From Vitellaria paradoxa (taxonomy: Eukaryota; Streptophyta; Magnoliopsida; Ericales; Sapotaceae), in contig CM034239.1 in the NCBI GenBank assembly GCA_019916065.1, positions 39,208,419 to 39,272,418 of the forward strand: 64,000 nucleotides of DNA, read 5' to 3'. This document shows, one piece after another, positions 1 through 10,268 of this stretch; positions within the stretch are counted from its first letter, which is position 1, and each line of letters begins with the position of its first letter. The position numbers and the translations under genes were made by a program. The notes under the pieces were generated by a model. The model was not told the origin of the DNA and ran no database searches. It worked only from the letters and a program-made list of their open reading frames with translations.

Positions 1-79
1 CTTCGTTCAGGATGGCTCGGAGTACCCCAAGGACTTAACGGCAAATGAGGAGCAAAAGTGTAAAAAACAAGGCTTCTGT

Positions 80-110
80 GGTCCGGACCACCTGGCGCAC
101 GGTCCGGACC
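80..110 (+). promoter_or_regulatory. U3 palindrome pair
   Basis: Two perfect GGTCCGGACC decamers start 21 bp apart, about 67 bp upstream of the TATA box at 177. They are GC-rich words in an AT-rich LTR. A role as a promoter element is inferred from position only. Confidence 0.6.
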
Positions 111-200
111 ATAGTATGGTGGATCGTCGCACGGGCAATTTAAGTTTTAAGGTTTCTTTTACAAGATATAAAAGGACTGCTTGAGGGCCGACTAGGGACA

Positions 201-247
201 CTTCTTCTTCTTCTTCTTCTTCTTCTTATTCTTCTTCTTCTTCTTCT
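201..247 (+). repeat. (CTT)n microsatellite
   Basis: CTT triplets run without a gap except for one TAT interruption near 228. The tract lies just downstream of the TATA box, so it would be transcribed near the RNA start of this LTR. Confidence 0.9.
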
Positions 248-1631
248 TTTCTCTATATTTTTTTCATTCGTCTAGAAATTTTTGAGGGTTTGTTTTACTT
301 ACGTTGATGTTCTTACGTGGTTTCGGAGCTTTCATCGCATTCGTTTCAGCAGTTACTATTCAGCGTTTTATTTCGAAGTTTGTTTTTGAGTACGTTACAA
401 TTCTTCCTTGGATTAATGATACTATTTGAATATTCAAAATAGAGGTTTGATTGATTTCGCATGTTTAGTTTTGATTTAGTTGTTTAATAATCTTGTTTCA
501 TTGTTTGATTTAGCAAACCCTTTAAATATGTCTACGATGAATATATTTGTTTCGTTTACAAGCATGCTAGCGTAGAAACCCTAGTTCTTGATTCAACGAA
601 TCAAGAAAGGGTAGTTTACTCTAATCTATGGGATGTACGTAGACCCTTCGCAGAGTTGCGAAAGCTCATGCGTAGGGATCTACAACTTTGAGACGTTTGA
701 GTAGACCCTTCGCATGGTTTGCGAAAGCTCATGCGTAGGGATCTACACTTCTTAAAACTTAATTCAGCTCTTTCAAAAACTTTCGAAAACGAAAACCTTT
801 GACTATATTCTCTGTAATCACTGGTAAGGGTTTTCGATTACAATTTTCATAATAATTTTGAAGAACAAAAAATTCAGATTTTGAATCCTAATTTGAATTA
901 GTTTATTTCAGAAACATTCGAAAACGAAAATCTTTGACTATATTCTCTGTAATCACTGGTAAAGGTTTTCGATTAAAACTTTCTTAATAATTTTGGATAA
1001 ACTAGAAGAATTGGATTTGAATCCGAATTCGAATAGGATTGTTTGAAAATCCTTCGAAAACAGAAGTTTTTGACTATATTCTCTGTAATCACTGGTAAAA
1101 GCTTTTGATTAAAACTTTCTCAATAATTTTCGAACAAATCCTAATTTAGGTTTTAACGTAAGTATTACAACTCATCCCATAGTGAAGACGTGAACTACCC
1201 GGAATTAATAGTTGGATCAAGGACTTCTTAAATTTATTTCTTCTTAATTGAATTGCTTTCGATTGATTTAATTTAAGTAATTGCATTATAGTTTTTATAT
1301 TAGATTATTTTGAATCGCATTTAAATTAGGAAAAATTCGTTTAGCTAATATTTTATTCCTTGAAATCAAAAATCAAAATTTTAATTGCTGGAATTTTGGT
1401 AATAGGTTGTTAATTTGTTTTAGTTTACATTTTGAACTTGCAAAACCCCAGGAATTAGTTTTAATTAATTTTCAAACTTAGTTTACAATCAAATTTAGGA
1501 TTTCCGTTATAACTTAGAAACTAAATAACATAGGCTCCCTGTGAATTCGACCTCGAACTCACCGAGTTAAAACTACACCACACACCCTTGCACTTGGGGG
1601 TTAATTTAGACGCACTTTTTATTAGCGATCA

Positions 1632-3139
1632 TTTGGGTTCAAATCTGAATTAGGGGTTTGTTCAAAAATATTGAGAATATTTTAAATCCAAAAGTTAGTA
1701 CCAGTGATTTGAAACGAATATGGTTAAAAACTTTTGTTTTCGAAAGTCTTTTCAAACAAACGAAATCAGAATTGAACTTGAATCCTACTTTTAATTTGTT
1801 CAAAAGTATTAATCAATGATAATCGAAGACCAATACCAGTGATTTCAGCGAATATGATTAGAGGTTTCTGTTTTCGAATTTTTTCAAAACAAGTTAAAAG
1901 AGGTTTGAAAATAGTAGATCCTTACGCATGAGGTTTTGCAACCCATGCGAAGGGTTTGCACACATCCCATAGTGTTTTATGAACTACCCTTTCTTGATTC
2001 GTTGAATCAAGAACTAGGATTTCTACGCTAACATAACTTTAAACGAAACAAAAACAATCAACAAACTCATATTTAATAGATCTAATGAATAAAAAAGTGA
2101 AACAATATTATTAAAAGCAAAAACGAAAGTAAACATACTCTGAAATCGAATCCGAAACGTTGTAACAAAAGATTGCTATTGTAGCGAAGCTTACACAAAC
2201 TCTAAAAGTCTTCCAAGCATTCTATGAACATTAAAAATCTCTAAAAACTATCTAAAACTCTAAAAGAAAAGTGAAAAACTAAAGTAGGAATCTCCCTTGG
2301 TTCGGCTGTGCAATAGGGTTTATAAAGAGGTACGCAGAAACCCTAAAAATTACAGCTTAAACTCGCGCATGCTCGGCTACTGTGGTTCAGATCATCTGGA
2401 AGGGGGTCCGGACCACAGAATGGTCATTTTCACAATTAAGCTCACTGTGGTTTGGACCATTTGGGTGGGGGTCTGGACCACAGAACCTTGATTCCCTAAA
2501 TTCTGCTTGAAGTCGTCTCTTTCTTCTGACAGCTTTCTATCCTCAACTTCCAACGCGATTTTGACCTTGAAGACGATTGATTTAAGCTTTGGCTAAAACA
2601 CGAAAGTTATAGCTCTTCGAGTCTTCTTTCCAATCCATAAAGAATCAGGTTAATCAAAGTTGTGAGTGAGAAGATATGGTCAAAATACTGATAGGGACTT
2701 AAGCTGGAACTTCTGCTGCATACCACTTCGACCATCTTGAACCTCAGACCTTCTCCTTCTCCTTCGCAGCCATGGGAACTGATTCTATTCCTTGGGATGG
2801 TGTTTGGGACATTTGAGGAAGTCTTGGAAGTCATTGCACATGTCGGCCTTTTTGTCTTCAAGCTGTTTTCTCGATGTGTGCCAAGTGTTCGGCGAAATGC
2901 CCCAAAAGACACTAAAGCATATTCTTGCACTTCCTTACTACGGCTTGCTTTGGCTCCTCCTCACCTGCACTCTTAGTGTTATTTCAAGCTAAAACACCAA
3001 ATTATATCACCTGAACCACACCAAGAACAAGAACGCATGGAGATGAAATAATTAAGCTAAAAGCTCGCCAATAACAAGCAGAATTGCATAATTAGCATGC
3101 TCAATAGATATAAAATTATACAATAATGCATACTAATCA
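1632..3139 (-). repeat. Athila-like LTR, minus strand, truncated at left by the 1-1631 LTR
   Basis: Read on the - strand it starts TGATTAGTATGC at 3139 and has the same U3 body as the 2-kb LTRs elsewhere in the window (GGTTGGAAAGAAGACTC, AGAAAGCTGTCAGAAG). It then carries GGTCCGGACC-type palindromes (2384, 2405, 2449, 2470; spacing 21-44-21), a TATA-like TTTATAAA near 2320, the leader hairpin near 1990-2020 and tandem hairpin units (CAAAAGTT at 1689 pairing with AACTTTTG at 1729). Its U5 end is missing, presumably left of the window. It interrupts an env-like region at 3140. Confidence 0.8.
2384..2479 (-). promoter_or_regulatory. U3 palindrome cluster, 21-44-21 spacing
   Basis: Four decamers related to GGTCCGGACC start at 2384, 2405, 2449 and 2470. 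The second is perfect and the others carry one to four changes. The spacing is the same as at 16645-16740. Confidence 0.55.
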
Positions 3140-3535
3140 TGGAGCACTCACAGAAATATTCAGAATGAAGGGAGCCCGTATTACTGATGATTTACCCATA
3201 GCCGCTGGTTTGCACCCTTTCAATATCACATCTTATGTCAAATCCTGAGGCATAATCTCCCAAAAAAAGAGGAAGGTAAATGAGCCTGAAAGTCAGGGTG
3301 AACCTTCCCAAGCATTAGAGGGGCCAGAAGAGGATGAGGAGGAGGTTACTAATGACGACTTAGCTGATCAAATAGGAGCATGGCTAAGTGTATCAGTGTT
3401 ATGGAGCAAAATCAGGAAGCAGATCACAAGCTCCTTCAGCGTATCCACGAGAGCCAACAGACCCATGGACACCTCCTACAGACCATTTTGGACTACATCA
3501 GAGAGTCTCATCCACATCCACCTTCTCAGTGATTT
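3140..3535 (+). pseudogene. Athila env-like protein, C-terminal remnant
   Basis: This matches the L-element env-like C-terminus (62490-62878) in order: an ITDDLP-type segment, PLNITSYVKS-like, an acidic EEDEEEVTN stretch, DDLADQIG, a coiled-coil-like stretch and a proline/histidine tail (REPHPPP-like) ending near 3535. Stops and frameshifts break it. It is the 3' end of a + strand Athila whose 5' part lies left of the window. The family is the putative plant transposon protein found in Athila env-like frames; its function is not established. Confidence 0.6.
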
Positions 3536-3960
3536 TTCTTATTATTTTCGTATCTTTTTGAGAGTTTAGGAGAGAGATGTCTTGCTTTATTTATTGCTCC
3601 TAAAACTCTGTATTTTCCCTTTGAAATAGATGTTTATGTATATTTAACTTTGTCATTTTGATACTTTTGCTTAGTCATGTTTAATTATTCCTTCCTGCTG
3701 TCGTTTAAATTATTCTTTAATTTTTGAACTTTAATGTTATTACCTTGTGTTGAGTTATTTTGATTACCTTTGTTCTTAACATATTATTTTGTATACTCTT
3801 TGAAAATAACTGGTACATCAAGTCTAGTTCTAACCATGATCATTTTAACCAAAAGGATAATTTTAAATATTAATTGGGCATAAACGTAAATGGGAAGCAA
3901 CATCCTACCTGTCTAGTGATAGTGACTCTGAGAGTTTTGAAATTAACTATGAATGGTAGC
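3536..3960 (+). other. 3' non-coding region after env-like remnant
   Basis: The first part aligns with 62879-63238. After about 3916 (CCTACCTGTC) the copy here continues into sequence that resumes at 5715, whereas the copy at 63238 is interrupted by an LTR. No gene is seen. Confidence 0.5.
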
Positions 3961-5709
3961 TGATTACACTTGAAAAGTGTAATTACAAACTCCACATTTT
4001 GATACTCATTGATGCATTTAAGTAGTTAATTTCAAAGTTTTATCGTTATTTTATTATTTATAGTGTTTATTCTCTCAATTGCAGGTAAAAGGGGAAAATA
4101 CGTGAGATTAGCAGTGTTGAAAGTGGCTTCCGAGGAGGAAAAAAATGGTCCAAAGTTCAAGATAGTTGAAGTGGTGTGCAGCTGAAGTTCCAGCTCGACA
4201 CCTTGTCAGTATTTAGACCATAACTTTTCACTCACAACTCGGATTGACCTGATTCTTTTTGGGTTGGAAAGAAGACTCAAAGGGCTACAACTTTCGTGCT
4301 TTAGCCGAAGCTTGAATCGATCGTTTGCGAGGTCAAAATTGCAGTGGAAGTTGAGGACAGAAAGCTGTCAGAAGCAGCAAACAAGAAGCAGAACTTGAAG
4401 AACAAAGTTTCTGTGGTCCGGACCACCTGCCAAATGGTCCGGACCACAGTGTGTTATGCGCGCGTGGCTTCACTCCGTCTTTTAGGGTTTTCTTTACAAC
4501 TTCTTTATAACATCTGCTACATGGCCGACCCAAGGGAGCCCTAGTTTTTAGTTCTACATACTTTAGGAACCTCTTTTTCATATTTTCAGATACTTTGAGA
4601 GTTTTAGAATAGCTTTTTTAGAGAGTTTTCAATTACTTGTCTTGTTTATGGAGTTGTTCGATGTTTGGTTATTCTTCGCTGCACTGCTCTTTCATTACGT
4701 AGTTTCAGAGTTGCTTGCCGTGTAAGTTGACTTTCGTTTCGTTAATTTAATATATGATTTATTATTTTCTAGTGGTAGATCTAATGTTTATGCTTTCGTT
4801 TATTGCTTTCGTTTCGTTTAAAATCATGCTAGAGTAGAAACCCTAGTTCTTGATTCACTGAATCAATGAAGGGTGATTCGTTATAAGTTGAGGGATGAAC
4901 GTAGATCCTTCGCATGGGTTTTGAAAACCTATGTGAAGTGATCTACAATTTTCAAATCTGATTTGTTTGTTTAGAAAACTTTTTAACTCGAATGTTTTTA
5001 TCATAAAATATTTCCAGTTTTATTTTCCATAATGAAACGTGAGTTTAAAACTGTGTATCGAGAAATTTTGGAATCTATTCACTCCTAAATCAGATTTGAA
5101 CTCGAATGTTTTTATCATAAAATATTTCCAGTTTTATTTTCCATAATGAAACGTGAGTTTAAAACTGTGTATCGAGAAATTTTGGAATGTATTGAAAATC
5201 TTTCCCAATCTATAGATCCTTTGACGTGAACTATAGATTGTATTTTAAATCATCCCTTGGCAAAATAACGAATTACCTGGAATTGTGAAAGTTGAATCAA
5301 GAACTCTTTTAAATATTATTGTCTTAAGTTAAATCACTTTTGCTTGAATTGATTGCATTGCAAGTTCTAAATTAGAATAGCTTTTAATTTGAAAATATTC
5401 AATTCTCTTTACATTTAAGTTCAGTAACTTTAAATTGCTAAGTTATTTCAAAGTAGTTTGCATTCTAGTTTAAATATCCCTTTAATTAGTTTGTATCTTG
5501 TTTAATCCTTCAATTTGCAATTCTCTTAAATCCAATTTAATTCAATTGAAATCTCAATTCACATTTAAACCTAAAATTCATATTTGAACTTAGAAACTGA
5601 AACTTATAGGCTCCCTGTGGATTCGACCTCGGACTCACCGAGATTAAAACTACACCGCACACCCTTGCACTTGGGGGTTAATTAGCACTGCACTATTCAT
5701 AAGCGGTCA
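3961..5709 (+). repeat. Solo LTR, 1749 bp, TSD GTAGC
   Basis: A TG...CA unit starts TGATTACACTTGAAAAGTG and ends AAGCGGTCA. It is flanked by perfect 5-bp duplications GTAGC (3956-3960 and 5710-5714). No internal region or second LTR exists, so this is a solo LTR left by LTR-LTR recombination. It has the GGTCCGGACC pair (4415 and 4436), a TATA-like TTTATAAC at 4504 and the conserved U5 end. A segment of about 80 bp with TTTTTATCATAAAATATTTC is duplicated in tandem (about 4990-5070 and 5103-5180). Confidence 0.95.
4415..4445 (+). promoter_or_regulatory. U3 palindrome pair
   Basis: Two perfect GGTCCGGACC decamers start 21 bp apart and are embedded in a larger inverted repeat (CTGTGGTCC ... GGACCACAG, 4411-4449). 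The TATA-like TTTATAAC is about 60 bp downstream. Confidence 0.6.
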
Positions 5710-5854
5710 GTAGCCTGAGAGATATTTTTTAGAGAGTAATTCCCTACCTTTGCCACTTATATATCCCCCATTGATGCATGTAACTCATAACCAATTACTT
5801 GATGACCAATGGTGGAATGAAGTTAACCTTGAACTTCTGTTAGAAATGGAATAG

Positions 5855-6100
5855 GCAAAGGTAACTGTAGCTAATGAGTGGTTAGATGCACCTTCTTATG
5901 CCACTGACACTGACACTAGTATAGAGTCTAAGTTAAGTTCTTTGTCTGGATATACTGATATGCCACCTTTAGAAGATATCCCTGATATAGAAAGGGAGGG
6001 TGTTGCAATTCCCAATGAGTTAGACCAAGATGAAGCTTTTTGTACTGATTTGCAATTCCTTTTTGCATCACATCAGCTTTTAGAAGACAACATAAGGTAA
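5855..6100 (+). pseudogene. Unrecognised acidic reading-frame tail
   Basis: There are 82 open codons without a good start; an in-frame stop lies just upstream at 5852. The protein is rich in acidic residues and Ser/Thr (TDTDTSIESK, PPLEDIPDIE) and ends at TAA 6098-6100. It sits where G, M and N have the end of their Gag-like frame, but I see no sequence match to those. I do not recognise it and cannot assign a function. Confidence 0.35.
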
Positions 6101-7148
6101 TATCTTTCTTTTCTTTATTTATATTTATTCTTCTATTTGTTACAATATTCATTTTGTTATTACATTTAATTCACCAATTTCTTTAATTTAGGTTGGGGGG
6201 ACATGTTTACATAAAATTAATAATGGGTGCATGTTTACTTTATTTGTGCCCTGTTGTTCTTTATGTGATTATCACATCTTGCTCTTTATCATGCTTCCTT
6301 TACACACTACAGCCCATTCTTTTTGTTATGATTTCCACATTGAGGATAATGTGTAGTTTAAGTTGGGGGTAGAGTTTGCATGATGAATTTGTGTGAAAAT
6401 TGAAAATTGTCAAATTTTTCGAAATTTTGAGCATTCTTTTTGTGCTTAAACATATGACTTAGCACATTTAAACTTACATTTTGCCTCTTTGGTTTGGTTA
6501 ATTGTGAATTAGAGTGAAAAAGTGATAATTGAATTTTCTTCAGACTTTGATAGGAAATTTAGTTCAAATGGAATGTGTCATAACTTTGTGCACGTTTTTT
6601 TGACTATCATAGAAAAGAGCTATGTGCTTAGAAGTAGATTTTGTTTAATATTGGTTAATTGAGCATTCCTGGACTAGGTGGAGACTTACACCCCTATGGT
6701 GAGCTTTTGAGCCTTATATTCTTTTCTTAAGAGGTTGCACATGATCACAGCTTTGTGGCTCTTCACTATGAATTTCCATGCACCAATTGCATTACACACA
6801 CTTGCATGAGTATCCCTTGGTACATTATGAGTTGTTGCAAGTTTAGGACATGATGCTAGGCCTTCTTTGTTATTTTGAGCCTTCTATCTTTCTTGATATA
6901 AAATTGTCCTAGGAATCAACTTGAAGCCTTATAATAAAGTGTGTGGTAAATTTTTCTCTTCTTGGTTCACCTCTCACATGTTGTCCTTCACACCCCATTC
7001 ACACACTTTTAGCCTTGCCCTCATATGTCTTGGGTTAAGAAAGTGCCTCAAAGTCTAAGTTGGGAATGTGGGATTGGGAATGTAAGCCTTTGAGAAGTAA
7101 AGAGAGGATGAATGTTGGGATGAGAATGTATGTGAAGTTTTCAATTCA

Positions 7149-7210
7149 ATAAAAAAAAAAAGAAAAAAAAAAGAAAAAGAAAAAAACAAGAAAAAAAAAA
7201 GAGAAAAAAA
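7149..7210 (+). repeat. Homopurine A/G tract
   Basis: A nearly pure A run with scattered G lies about 0.9 kb before the 3' LTR. The same tract occurs at the matching place in G, M and N. Confidence 0.7.
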
Positions 7211-8104
7211 TATGTATTCCTTTGGTACACGAAATTGTGGGACTTATACGTTATTTGCAATATTTGAAATTGTCCCATGGGAAGTATTTAGCATGAATAA
7301 ATTTCTTGTTGGGATCCTTGTTTGGGTTAGAAAGAAAAAGGGTAGTTGGCATGTGTGTGCACTTAAACACTTTTATCCTAAGGCATGTGCTTTGATTTCC
7401 ATATCTTCCGTTGTAAACCATTACCCTTGGCCAAGTTACAACCAGAATAAAGACCTAGTGGATTCTAAGCAAGCAACTCGTATATTGTTCATGTAGTGGT
7501 CTTGTGTAGGGTGTGTGATGTGATTTCTTACATATGCATTGGAATACTTTTGTGAGTTGTCCACTTTGATCTTTGATTTGATTCACTCACTTATTTGTGG
7601 GGTTATGTGCAACTAGGATGGCATTATCTGCTAATAAGTATGTGTGAACCATTGATGAGTGAATTCCTTTATTTATGAGTGGAACCTTGTGAGAATTTGA
7701 AGTTGAAACTTAGTTCCATTTATGCTCATGAAACCATGTTGAATGAATGAAACAACTTTTCACATATGATCTTTCTATTTTGACAGTCCATGAATGAATG
7801 CTTACTACAGGGGAATTACACAAGATATTTGGATTTTGTGACTTGTTGAGTTTGAGCCTAATTCAATGTTGATCTTGTTTACTCTTTGACACATTAATAT
7901 CATGCCATAGAATTTTGTGGGCAGATTCAATGTAAACCCTCACGAGACCTTACGCGTCCACTAAGGCAAACCTAAGGGTTTAAAGGGCTTGCTGCACATA
8001 GCTAAGTGTAACCGTGTTTCCAATGAAAAGAGAAATAGGGTAGTAGTTGCATTTCATTTTAATAAAGTTATTGCTAGGGATTAGCAATGTTTAAGTTGGA
8101 GGTG

Positions 8105-8170
8105 TGATTACACTTGAAAAGTGTAATTACAAACTCTCTATTTAGATACATTTTAATTCATTTGAATGGG
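8105..8170 (+). repeat. 3' LTR (F), first 66 bp
   Basis: This starts TGATTACACTTGAAAAGTG after a polypurine-like AAGTTGGAGGTG. It is interrupted by element G; the last five bases (ATGGG) are the target duplication repeated at 16432-16436. The LTR resumes at 16437. Confidence 0.9.
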
Positions 8171-10268
8171 TGACCGACCCTAAAATGTGTTCAGGTTCTA
8201 CCTCTCAAGTGCAAGAGGGTGGTCGTAGTCTTACTCGGTGAGAACCGAGGTCATCTCCACAGGGAGGGTTGTGTTAAAAGCTCTAGACTTGTTCTCTTAG
8301 TTAGTAGGTGAATCTAAGTTAATTTAAACTAATTTTAGATTTACAAGGTGTTTGAATATGGTTGGGTTGAGAATGATGGAGTGAAGGAACTATGATATTC
8401 AATTAAGATGCAAATATTGAAAGTAAAATAACAAAAATAATCTTGGCTTCGAACCAAATCCAGTAGTGGGTAGTGGTTTACTCAAAAACGTATGATAACT
8501 TAACCTAGCAATCGCACATGCATTGCTAGGTCAGAAGATATTTCATTAAAACCTAATTTATAGAACTCAAAGTAAACGGAGGCTTTTGAAATTACTTTCG
8601 AACTCATCGAGACATTGAATCAAAAACCTAGTATGCACGAGTGTTAACTTGTAACTAGGCTTCGATTGAAACACAGATGAACCGATTTCTTAAGAAAACC
8701 TCAAGTCATGGTTTTATGAAAATAGGGTCCAAATCACCGGGCCATTGAACCAACCACTTGGTGTGCACGAGTGGCCAATCGTAACCAAGCTTCGGTTATA
8801 ACACAGGTAATTGATTTCGTAAGAAAACCTAATTTGTGTATTGGAAAATATATTTCTAACTCACTAGGACATTGAACCAAACACTTGGTGTGCACAAGTG
8901 AATACTTGTAACCAAGTTGTGGTTATAACACAAGTGAGTTGATTTTGAAAGAATCCTAGCTTACTACGAAATTCCAATTAGAAATCAAAAATATATTTTA
9001 TTGAAATAAAAACCTTTTACGTTTGAGTTCACCAAACTACCACACCACCTTCAATGGCTTGAAGCCAAGAACAAACCCTAGCCTAACATTGCGAAAGCAT
9101 AAAAATAGCCTTTCGAAAAGGAAATCATTTTCATTATGCAATCAAACACAAAAACGAAATATGTCGAATTAAGTTTAAGCAATTTCAAAAACAAATCTAA
9201 CATAAGCAATGGATGCGAAGTACTACGAAGCGAAAACAAAGAACGAAGACAGAGAAAACAAAGAACTTTTAATTAAAATGAAGTAACGAATGTAACTTAC
9301 AAAGTAATCTTGATGCGAGGATGGTAACAGCACTTGAACAACCCAAAGCAACATCAAAACCCTAACCCTAAGCACGAAGTGTAATGTAAAATTCTCTGAA
9401 AAACTCTTAAAAAATAAAGTCGTAAAAGTTACCTAGGGTTTCGAACCCTCATACATCAAAAATTTGTCCATTTATAGTGATACATAACACAAGGGCATAA
9501 GGGTAAAATTACAACTCGAACTTTATTCTGAACGTGTGCTAGAAAAGTCATCAGGGGCACCCAAGGGTAGGTGTGGGGCGCCCATGGCCAAAGTGGGGCG
9601 CCCATGCTAAGTTTTGCCCAAATCATGCTCTCAGTGGGTGCCCATCTGATGAATAGTGGGGCGCCCATGACACCTATGGGGTGCCCATGGTTGAGGTGGG
9701 GCGCCCATCTGCAACTACAGTGAATAGTTCTTCTTTGATAGCTTTTTGTCCCTGACTTCCGATGCGATTTTGACCTTCAAGATGATTGATTTGGGCTTTG
9801 GCTAAAACACGAAAGTTGTAGCCTTTCAAGTCTTGTTTCTAACCCAAAAAGAATGGCACCATTTTGAGTTGTGACGAAAATGTTATGGCTGGAAAACTGA
9901 GAGGGTGTTGAGCTGGAACTTCAACCGCACACAACTTCAACTATTTTGAACTTCAAACCACTTCCTTCTCCTTGGCACCCATGGTAGTCGATCTTATGCC
10001 TTGGGATGGCTCTTGGGAAGTTGAAGAAGTCTTGGGAGTCTTTGGACTCTTCTTGCACTTTTTTTATTTTAGCTTACTTTGGCTCCTTCTCACATGCAAC
10101 CTTGGTGTTGTTTGGGCCAAAAACACCATATTATATCACCTGAAATATACACACACCAAGAATGCATGGAAATGAGATAATCACGCTAACATATCGCCAA
10201 TAATAACTGTAAATTCATAATTTGCATGCTCAATATATATATAATTGTACAATAATGCATGTTAATCA
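8171..10268 (-). repeat. 3' LTR of element G
   Basis: On the - strand this runs TGATTAACATGC ... GGTCGGTCA. It contains the GGGCGCCC array, a TATA-like box near 9470-9480 and the tandem U5 hairpins typical of the 2-kb LTR family. It is the same family as the solo LTRs at 22692, 44697 and 47503, but a distinct subfamily. Confidence 0.95.
9555..9706 (-). promoter_or_regulatory. GGGCGCCC palindrome array, helical spacing
   Basis: Octamers (GGGCGCCC or one change) start at 9555, 9576, 9596, 9636, 9659, 9679 and 9699; spacing is 21-20-40-23-20-20 bp. The other LTR of G has identical spacing. Confidence 0.6.

Larger units (their letters stand above)
1..1631 (+). repeat. Athila-like LTR, right-hand part (left end outside window)
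   Basis: This is the U3 end, R and U5 of a + strand LTR. It has a palindrome pair (80-89 and 101-110, GGTCCGGACC), a TATA box (177-185, TATAAAAGG), a CTT microsatellite (201-247), a strong leader hairpin (578-612), three tandem hairpin units (about 781-1115) and the conserved U5 end (CTCCCTGTG at about 1536, then the TTGCACTTGGGGG block) closing with GCGATCA at 1631. It is cut by the window edge, so whether it is a solo LTR or part of an element is unknown. It interrupts the opposite-strand LTR at 1632-3139, so it is the younger of the two. Confidence 0.85.
5715..8104 (+). mobile_element. 3' internal region of an Athila-like element
   Basis: This continues the element interrupted at 3960. 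It holds an open tail of a reading frame (5855-6100) and then about 2 kb of non-coding DNA homologous, in the same order, to M (53280-55191), N (40388-42360), G (10269-12300) and K (30189-31800). Shared landmarks are AGGTTGGGGG words, an A/G tract (7149-7210) and the conserved block at 7925-8000. It ends at its 3' LTR at 8105. Confidence 0.75.

Noticed and set aside
7212..7496. 94-codon open frame in the 3' region of element E
   Set aside because: Homologous DNA in G, K, M and N does not keep the frame. Treated as non-coding.
9972..10175. Short open frame MAPMVVDLMPWDGSWEVEE, repeated at 16135-16338
   Set aside because: It lies in the LTR U3 of G and appears twice only because the LTRs are duplicates. 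Solo LTRs of the same family do not preserve it as a coding frame.
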